Shown here one piece after another: positions 58,287-64,000 of a stretch of 64,000 bases of DNA. Source of the stretch: Castellaniella sp. (GTDB taxonomy: Bacteria > Pseudomonadota > Gammaproteobacteria > Burkholderiales > Burkholderiaceae_B); contig NZ_SCQN01000010.1 of assembly GCF_004321985.1 (NCBI RefSeq), forward strand, positions 46,968 to 110,967, in the 5' to 3' direction. Positions within the stretch are counted from its first letter, which is position 1. Each line of letters begins with the position of its first letter. The notes below the pieces were generated by a model that was not told where the DNA came from, searched no databases, and saw only the letters and a program-made list of their open reading frames with translations. Made by a program: the position numbers and the translations under genes.

Positions 58287-59447
58287 TTATTTTGCGGCGG
58301 CGACAGCAGCGGTCGCGGCTTCAGCCATGGTGTCGGCACTGATGATGGGCAGGCCCGAGGCCGCCAGCATCTTCTTGCCCTGTTGTTCGTTGGTACCCTT
58401 CATGCGCACCACCAGCGGCACGCTGAGGTTCACCGCCTTGCAGGCCGCGATCACGCCTTCCGCAATCACATCGCAGCGCATGATGCCGCCGAAGATGTTC
58501 ACCAGAATCGCCTTCACGCTCTTGTGCTTCAGCATGATCTTGAAGGCCTCGGTCACTTTCTCGGCGGTAGCCCCGCCGCCCACGTCCAGGAAGTTCGCCG
58601 GAGACCCGCCATAGAGCTTGATGGTGTCCATGGTCGCCATGGCCAGGCCGGCGCCATTCACCAGGCAGGCAATGTTGCCGTCCAGCTGGATGTATGCGAG
58701 GCCGAAGTCGCTTGCCTGGACTTCCGCGGGATCCTCTTCATCCAGATCACGGTAGGCCATGATTTCCGGATGGCGGAACAGCGCATTCGCATCGAAATTG
58801 AATTTGGCGTCCAGTGCCTTGATACCACCGTTGCCTTCCAGGATCAGGGGGTTGATCTCGGCCAGCGAGGCGTCCGTTTCCCAATAGACCTTGTAGAGCT
58901 TCTGGAACTCGGCGGCCGCGCGGGCCACCGAAGCCTCCGGCACGCCAATGCCGCGCGCCAGGCCTGCAGCGTCGGACTCGGTCAGGCCAGTCGTCGGGTC
59001 GACGAAGACCTTGAGGATCTTTTCAGGCGACTTCTCGGCGACGACTTCGATTTCCATCCCGCCTTCACTGGAGGCCATGACGCAGACCTTCTGTGAGGCA
59101 CGGTCGGTCACGATCCCGACGTAGTATTCCTTCTTGATGTCGGCGCCCTCTTCGATCAGCAGGCGCTTGACTTTCTGGCCCGCCGGTCCGGTCTGGTGCG
59201 TCACCAGCTGCATGCCCAGGATTTCCGAGGCGAGCTTGCGGACTTCATCGATCGAGCGGGCCAGCTTCACGCCCCCGCCCTTGCCACGGCCACCCGCGTG
59301 AATCTGAGCCTTGACCACCCAGACAGGCCCTCCCAGCTTCTTGGCAGCCTCGACGGCCTCATCGACCGAAAACGCCGGAATGCCTCGCGGGACCGTCACG
59401 CCAAACTTCTTCAGCAATTCCTTGCCTTGATATTCGTGAATTTTCAT
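58287..59447 (-). CDS. sucC: Succinyl-CoA ligase, beta subunit
   Basis: A 386-residue ADP-forming subunit. The N-terminus [17 protein letters not shown], the ATP-grasp loop [18 protein letters not shown], the metal site in LAEINPLIL and the C-terminal [15 protein letters not shown] are all present. It couples succinyl-CoA cleavage to nucleoside triphosphate synthesis together with SucD. First gene of the sucCD operon. Confidence 0.98.
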   Translation of the reverse strand: MKIHEYQGKELLKKFGVTVPRGIPAFSVDEAVEAAKKLGGPVWVVKAQIHAGGRGKGGGVKLARSIDEVRKLASEILGMQLVTHQTGPAGQKVKRLLIEEGADIKKEYYVGIVTDRASQKVCVMASSEGGMEIEVVAEKSPEKILKVFVDPTTGLTESDAAGLARGIGVPEASVARAAAEFQKLYKVYWETDASLAEINPLILEGNGGIKALDAKFNFDANALFRHPEIMAYRDLDEEDPAEVQASDFGLAYIQLDGNIACLVNGAGLAMATMDTIKLYGGSPANFLDVGGGATAEKVTEAFKIMLKHKSVKAILVNIFGGIMRCDVIAEGVIAACKAVNLSVPLVVRMKGTNEQQGKKMLAASGLPIISADTMAEAATAAVAAAK

Positions 59448-59697
59448 GAGTTACCTGTCAGTGAGATAAATAGGAATCGGCCGATGCGTCGCTTCGACAC
59501 ATCGGCGCAGCCAGGATCAGGAGCCCGGCCGGCATGATGGACAGTGGCATTCGGGGTCGAAAGGCAAAATGCGTTCAATCTTTCGATTATAGCGTGCACG
59601 ACGACCCGACCTCTGGTCGGCCGACGACGCAAAACCCGGACGGCGGAAACGCCGACGGGCCCGGCAACCGGACCCGTCGGCACCCGCAATACGGATG
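59448..59697. other. Spacer between metE and sucC
   Basis: A 250-base gap with no convincing gene. It should hold the sucCD promoter, but no clear -35/-10 pair was identified. The metE-proximal side contains a strong GC hairpin, described separately. Confidence 0.6.
59651..59681 (-). terminator. Strong GC hairpin after metE
   Basis: GCCGACGGG-C-CCGG and CCGG-A-CCCGTCGGC form a stem of about 13 pairs with one mismatch and a three-base loop, 17 bases after the metE stop (minus strand). Only short T runs follow (GTTTCC, then GGTTTTG), so it is a likely but imperfect terminator. Confidence 0.55.
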
Positions 59698-61995
59698 TTA
59701 TGCAGCTTCGCGCAGGCTGTGCGCCGCGTGCACCATGGCCTTCAGCGCCTCGCGCGTCTCCGGCCAGCCGCGGGTCTTCAGCCCGCAATCGGGATTCACC
59801 CACAGGCGGTCGGCCGGCACGCGACGGGCGGCACGATGCATCAGATCCACCATCCAGCCTTCCTTTGGAATGTTGGGCGAATGGATGTCGTAGACCCCCG
59901 GCCCAATGTCATTGGGGTAGTCGAAGTCCTCGAAGGCCCCGAGCAGCTCCATGTTGGAGCGCGAAGTCTCGATGGTGATCACATCCGCATCCATCGCCGC
60001 GATAGCCTGGATGATGTCGTTGAACTCCGAATAGCACATGTGGGTGTGGATCTGCGTGTCATCCTGAACACCGCTGGTCGTCAGGCGGAAGCTGTCCACC
60101 GCCCAATCCAGATAGGCCGCCCACTGGCTGTGGCGCAGCGGCAAGCCTTCCCGGAACGCGGGTTCATCGATCTGGATCACCCGGATGCCGGCCGCTTCCA
60201 GATCCAGCACCTCGTCGCGCAAGGCCAGCGCAATCTGTCGGCAAGTCTGCTCACGCGGCTGGTCGTCGCGCACGAATGACCACTGCAGAATGGTCACGGG
60301 CCCGGTCAGCATGCCCTTGACCGGCCGGTCAGTCAGCGACTGCGCGTACGCCGACCAGGCAACTGTCATCGGCGCAAGGCGCGCAACATCCCCAAAAATC
60401 AACGGCGGCTTGACGCAACGCGACCCATAGCTCTGGACCCACCCGAAGCCGGTGAATGCGAAGCCCGCGAGCAGCTCGCCGAAATACTCGACCATGTCAT
60501 TGCGCTCAGGCTCGCCGTGCACCAGCACATCCAGGCCAATTTCCTCTTGAAAGCGGACGACGCGCTCGATTTCCGCCCGGATCGCTTTTTCGTATGCCGC
60601 ATCGCCAAGCGACCCATTGCGCCAATCCCGCCGCAAAGTGCGGATCTCCGGCGTCTGCGGAAACGAACCGATGGTGGTCGTCGGATAGGCCGGCAGCTTC
60701 AGGCGCCTGTGCTGGCTTTCGATCCGTCGCGCAAACGGCGCCCGATCCCGGGAAATCCCGGCCGCCGAAGCCAAGCGATCGGCCACGTCGCGACGATGGA
60801 TACGCGGGGAAGCCGCACGGTCGCGAATTGCCTGGCGAGCGGCGGCCAGCGCCCGTTCATCGGATGCCGCCAACGTCCCGTCCACCAGTCCGCGCAACAG
60901 GCGCAGCTCATCCAGTTTCTGTACGGCAAAAGACAGCCAGCTGCGCAGTTCGCCGTCCAGGCCCGTTTCCATATCCAGGTCGATGGGCGCATGTAGCAGC
61001 GAGCATGAAGGCGCCAGCCACAAGCGGTCCTTCAGCAAGGCAGCGGCCTGCTTCACCTGCGCGCGGACCCGGTCCAGATCCGTGCGCCACACATTGCGCC
61101 CGTCGATGACGCCCAGCGAGAGCACCTGGTCGTCCCGCAAGCCCTCCATCACAGCCGGCAACTGCCCCGGCGCGCGCACCAGATCCACATGCAATCCCTG
61201 GACCGGCAGTGACCGAACCACATCCAGATTGAGATCCAGACCTTCGAAATAGGTAGTGAGCAGCAGCTTCACACCGCAACCCGCCAGGCGCCGATAGACA
61301 CCCTCGAACGCCGCGCGCCAGGCCTGCGGCAACTCCAGTGTCAGAAGCGGCTCATCGACCTGCACCCAGTCCACCCCCTGGCCAGCCAGGCGGGACAGCA
61401 CCTGTTCATAGACCGGCAACAGGGTCTCGAGCAGCACCAGCTTGGCCGGATCACCGGCCCCTTCGCCGTAGGCGTCGCCCTTGCCCAGCCACAGCCAGGT
61501 CAATGGTCCCGGAATCACTGGCCGAGCCTTGAACCCCAGGGCCTGCGCCTCGGCAACCTGCTCGAACAGATAGGAGCGCGCAATCCGGTACGTCTGCTGC
61601 GGATGCAGTTCCGGGACGATGTAGTGGTAATTGGTATCGAACCACTTCGTCATCTCGCAAGCAGCGGCTGGCGTGCCGCTGGGCGCGCGCCCACGGGCCA
61701 TGCGAAATAGCGTGTCCAGATCGACGGGGGCATCTTCGGCCTGACCGAAGCGCGCTGGCACGGCCCCCAGCAACGTACTCCATTCCAGAATGTGGTCGTA
61801 CCAGGCAAAGTCGCCCACAGGCACCCACTGCAGTCCCGCCTTCGCCTGGGTCTTCCAGTGGCGCGCCCGCAACTCACGCCCTGTCTCGCGAAGTGCCGCT
61901 TGATCGATTTTCCCGGCCCAGTACGACTCCTGGGCGCGCTTGAGTTCGCGAGCAGCACCGACTCTGGGGAAACCCAGATTATGAATGATCGTCAT
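59698..61995 (-). CDS. metE: Cobalamin-independent methionine synthase
   Basis: A 765-residue enzyme that methylates homocysteine from methyltetrahydrofolate-polyglutamate without B12. The N-terminal [20 protein letters not shown], the [14 protein letters not shown] linking region, and the zinc ligands in [12 protein letters not shown] (His and Cys) and [12 protein letters not shown] (Cys) are present. Length is normal. It is divergent from its usual activator gene metR. No cobalamin riboswitch could fit in the 103-base spacer, and none is seen. Confidence 0.98.
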   Translation of the reverse strand: MTIIHNLGFPRVGAARELKRAQESYWAGKIDQAALRETGRELRARHWKTQAKAGLQWVPVGDFAWYDHILEWSTLLGAVPARFGQAEDAPVDLDTLFRMARGRAPSGTPAAACEMTKWFDTNYHYIVPELHPQQTYRIARSYLFEQVAEAQALGFKARPVIPGPLTWLWLGKGDAYGEGAGDPAKLVLLETLLPVYEQVLSRLAGQGVDWVQVDEPLLTLELPQAWRAAFEGVYRRLAGCGVKLLLTTYFEGLDLNLDVVRSLPVQGLHVDLVRAPGQLPAVMEGLRDDQVLSLGVIDGRNVWRTDLDRVRAQVKQAAALLKDRLWLAPSCSLLHAPIDLDMETGLDGELRSWLSFAVQKLDELRLLRGLVDGTLAASDERALAAARQAIRDRAASPRIHRRDVADRLASAAGISRDRAPFARRIESQHRRLKLPAYPTTTIGSFPQTPEIRTLRRDWRNGSLGDAAYEKAIRAEIERVVRFQEEIGLDVLVHGEPERNDMVEYFGELLAGFAFTGFGWVQSYGSRCVKPPLIFGDVARLAPMTVAWSAYAQSLTDRPVKGMLTGPVTILQWSFVRDDQPREQTCRQIALALRDEVLDLEAAGIRVIQIDEPAFREGLPLRHSQWAAYLDWAVDSFRLTTSGVQDDTQIHTHMCYSEFNDIIQAIAAMDADVITIETSRSNMELLGAFEDFDYPNDIGPGVYDIHSPNIPKEGWMVDLMHRAARRVPADRLWVNPDCGLKTRGWPETREALKAMVHAAHSLREAA

Positions 61996-62086
61996 GATGT
62001 TACCTGTATTACATTAGAATCTCTCAATAACGACCATTTTGACCCACTACTCCCAGAACAAGAAATCAAATGCTGCACTCATTACT

Positions 62087-62099
62087 TGAGATATTTTCA
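62087..62099. promoter_or_regulatory. Candidate MetR site in the metE-metR spacer
   Basis: TGAGATATTTTCA matches the MetR consensus TGAA-N5-TTCA at all but one defined position. It ends on the metR start codon, so it is placed for autoregulation more than for metE activation. The remaining spacer is AT-rich. Confidence 0.35.
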
Positions 62100-63019
62100 T
62101 GATAGAAACCCGGCACCTGGAAACCCTGCTGGCCATCCGGGAAGGTGGCAGCCTTCAGGAAGCGGCCGAGCGACTGCACGTCACGCAATCCGCGCTCTCC
62201 CACCAGTTGCGCGATCTGGAAGTTCGCCTAAGGACACCGCTGCTCAACCGCCGCACGCGGCCCGCACGCCTGACCACGGCCGGGCTGCGGCTGGTGGCGC
62301 TGGCCGAAGACGTGCTGCCCCGGATTCGCGCCACTGAGCTGGAGCTGCGGCGCCTGGCGGCGGGCCGCACCGGGCGGCTGCACGTCGCCATCGACTGCCA
62401 CTCGTGCTTCCAGTGGCTGATGCCCACGCTGGATGCGTTTCGCAAGGACTGGCCTGAAGTCACGCTGGACCTGACGGCCGCCTTCTCGTTCGCCCCGCTG
62501 CCCGCACTGGCGCGAGGTGATCTGGACGTGGTGATCACCTCGGACCCGGAACCGCTGGCCGGGCTGCACTACCAGGCGCTGTTTGCCTACGAACTGGTGC
62601 TGGCAGTCAACCGCGCGAGCCCGCTGGCACGGGCCGCCCAGGTCCAGCCTTCCGACCTGGCGGATCAAACTCTGATCACCTATCCGGTGGACCGGACCCG
62701 GCTGGATGTCTTCACGGTGTTCCTGGACCCGGCGGGGGCCGAGCCGGCCGCCATACGCACGGCGGAGCTCACACCCATGATCGTGCAGCTCGTGGCCAGC
62801 GGCCGCGGCGTGGCCGCGCTGCCCAGCTGGGCACTAGCAGAATACCGGGATCTTCCGGGTCTGAAAGTGCTGCGGCTGGGCGACGGCATCTGGCGCACGC
62901 TGCACACTGCCGTGCGCGCGGAAGACGCCGAAACGCCCTATGTACAGGCATTCCTGGAACAGGCGCGGCGAATCTGCTTCGAGACACTGCCCGGCATCCG
63001 CACCGCCGACACCCGGTAG
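62099..63019 (+). CDS. metR: LysR-family activator MetR
   Basis: A 306-residue LysR-type regulator. The helix-turn-helix is at the N-terminus (about residues 1-60, ETLLAIREGGSLQEAAERLHVTQSALSHQL), followed by a homocysteine-responsive effector domain (from about 90). The MIETRHLETLLAI start and divergent position from metE identify it as MetR, the activator of methionine synthesis genes. Its stop lies 4 bases from the convergent recX stop. Confidence 0.95.
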   Translation: MIETRHLETLLAIREGGSLQEAAERLHVTQSALSHQLRDLEVRLRTPLLNRRTRPARLTTAGLRLVALAEDVLPRIRATELELRRLAAGRTGRLHVAIDCHSCFQWLMPTLDAFRKDWPEVTLDLTAAFSFAPLPALARGDLDVVITSDPEPLAGLHYQALFAYELVLAVNRASPLARAAQVQPSDLADQTLITYPVDRTRLDVFTVFLDPAGAEPAAIRTAELTPMIVQLVASGRGVAALPSWALAEYRDLPGLKVLRLGDGIWRTLHTAVRAEDAETPYVQAFLEQARRICFETLPGIRTADTR

Positions 63020-63023
63020 CGCA

Positions 63024-63482
63024 TCAGTCGTCGGACTTGCCGCCCAGAATTCGCCGGATGCATTCTGCCGAGAAACCACGCCCGGCCAGAAAACGATATT
63101 GACGCGCATAGTCGCGCGCATCGGTGGGCGCATTACCGAACCGCCGCTGCCAGACCGCGCGGGCCCGCTCGGGTTCGGAATCCCGCAACTGCTGCTGCAG
63201 GCCGGCCAGCTCGGCATCCGCCACGCCCTGTTGGCGCAGCGACTGCACGATGCGCTGGGTTCCCTGGGCCTGTGCCTTGCGATGGGCATAGGCCTGCGCA
63301 TACCGACCGTCGGACTGCCAATGCTCGCGCTGCAGTTCGTCGAGCACCGCCTCGATCGCGGCCGAATCATCCGTATAGGCCGACAGCTTGCGCTGCAGTT
63401 CCTGGCGGGAGTGCTCGCGCCGCGACAGGTAGGCGACCGCCCGCGCCTTCAGGCTGAGGTCGTCGCGGCGCCCAAAAGCCAA
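63024..63482 (-). CDS. recX: Regulatory protein RecX
   Basis: A helical, three-repeat RecX protein that binds and restrains RecA filaments. The family pattern starts at LSLKARAVAYLSRREHSRQEL and continues through DGRYAQAYAHRKAQAQG to the C-terminal DYARQYRFLAGRGFSAECIRRIL. A TTG at 63482, spaced well from AGGG, gives 152 residues right after the recA stop. An ATG at 63518 is the main alternative and would overlap recA by 35 bases. Confidence 0.9.
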   Translation of the reverse strand: MAFGRRDDLSLKARAVAYLSRREHSRQELQRKLSAYTDDSAAIEAVLDELQREHWQSDGRYAQAYAHRKAQAQGTQRIVQSLRQQGVADAELAGLQQQLRDSEPERARAVWQRRFGNAPTDARDYARQYRFLAGRGFSAECIRRILGGKSDD

Positions 63483-63483
63483 G

Positions 63484-64000
63484 TCAGGCGCCCTGTTCCG
63501 CCGTGGCACCCGACGCATCCGCCGAGCCCGTAGCGGCGACGGCCCCTGCGCGCGGCACGACACCGAGCTTTTCCCGCACGCGATTCTCGATCTCGAACGC
63601 CATGTCGGCGTGTTCCTTCAGGTAGTCGCGGACGTTGTCCTTGCCCTGGCCGATGCGGTCGCCCTCGTAGCTGTACCAGGCACCGGACTTTTCGACGATG
63701 CCGGCCTGTACGCCCAGATCGATGATCTCGCCCTCGCGGGAGATCCCGGTGCCATACATGATGTCGAACTCGACCTGCTTGAACGGCGGGGCAACCTTGT
63801 TTTTGACGACCTTGACCCGCGTCTCATTGCCGACGACCTCGTCGCCTTTTTTGATGGAGCCGATGCGGCGGATGTCCAGGCGAACCGACGCATAGAATTT
63901 GAGCGCATTGCCGCCCGTGGTGGTCTCGGGGTTGCCGAACATCACGCCGATCTTCATGCGGATCTGGTTGATGAAGATCACCATGCAGTTGGTTTTCTTG
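63484..64000 (-). CDS. recA: Recombinase RecA, C-terminal part, cut by window edge
   Basis: The last 171 or so codons of RecA; the frame is open to the window end and the N-terminal ATP-binding core lies beyond it. Recognised by [19 protein letters not shown], the DNA-binding loop 2 area [38 protein letters not shown] and the C-terminal domain. The tail ends in an Ala/Gly/Ser-rich stretch with few acidic residues rather than the strongly acidic tail of E. coli RecA. recX follows immediately. Confidence 0.97.
   Translation of the reverse strand, partial: KKTNCMVIFINQIRMKIGVMFGNPETTTGGNALKFYASVRLDIRRIGSIKKGDEVVGNETRVKVVKNKVAPPFKQVEFDIMYGTGISREGEIIDLGVQAGIVEKSGAWYSYEGDRIGQGKDNVRDYLKEHADMAFEIENRVREKLGVVPRAGAVAATGSADASGATAEQGA

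Noticed and set aside
61996..62098. Cobalamin riboswitch upstream of metE
   Set aside because: The gap to metR is only 103 bases and shows no B12-box-like sequence.

Overview
This is a high-GC, gene-dense stretch of bacterial chromosome. It most resembles a betaproteobacterium of the Burkholderiales, family Alcaligenaceae (Bordetella, Achromobacter and Castellaniella relatives). That placement is inferred from gene order and protein types: a homodimeric-type pyruvate dehydrogenase E1 followed by E2 and an E3 that itself starts with a lipoyl domain; the block leuC-leuD-leuB-asd-fimV-truA-trpF; the block hemC-hemD-hemX-hemY; and recA-recX near sucCD. I see no rRNA, tRNA, CRISPR array, insertion sequence, integrase or prophage gene. 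Both ends cut genes: lpdA on the left and recA on the right. No gap between genes exceeds about 250 bases.

Layout. 1-4751 (minus): pyruvate dehydrogenase operon aceE-aceF-lpdA. 4992-7366 (plus): a membrane PAS histidine kinase and a FixJ-type response regulator, divergent from aceE, followed by folD, oligopeptidase prlC and a Sco1/SenC copper chaperone. 10971-15513: a copper module with a dihydrolipoyl-dehydrogenase-like flavoprotein, the copper chaperone copZ, the P-type ATPase copA and a CueR-type regulator; the copZ and copA promoter regions each carry a CueR-like box. 15465-23315 (minus): nitroreductase, pdxJ and an RND efflux system (outer membrane factor, pump, membrane fusion protein) with a TetR regulator. 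23378-26044: an ABC importer of the TrpXYZ-like type. 26199-35163 (minus): trpF, truA, fimV, asd, leuB, leuD, leuC and aroC. 35209-41813: selO, a DUF2069 membrane protein, a YihY-type membrane protein, a CBS protein, dusA, thrB and a membrane protein.

41768-51193 (minus) is the main accessory region. It is a tightly packed ten-gene Tad (tight adherence, Flp-type pilus) locus: pilin-like gene, TadG-like, TadE-like, an unknown exported protein, CpaB/RcpC, the secretin CpaC/RcpA, an FHA-TadA fusion ATPase, TadB, TadC and a DUF192 protein. No TadZ/CpaE, TadD or prepilin peptidase gene lies in the window.

51312-63984 returns to housekeeping: fumarylacetoacetate-hydrolase family protein, ppa, hemY, hemX, hemD, hemC, a possible 29-residue membrane peptide, sucD, sucC, metE with divergent metR, recX and the 3' part of recA. 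Most of the window is central metabolism, amino acid and haem synthesis. The best places for new biology are the reduced Tad locus with its FHA-ATPase, the two-component pair facing the pyruvate dehydrogenase operon, and the divergent copper module.
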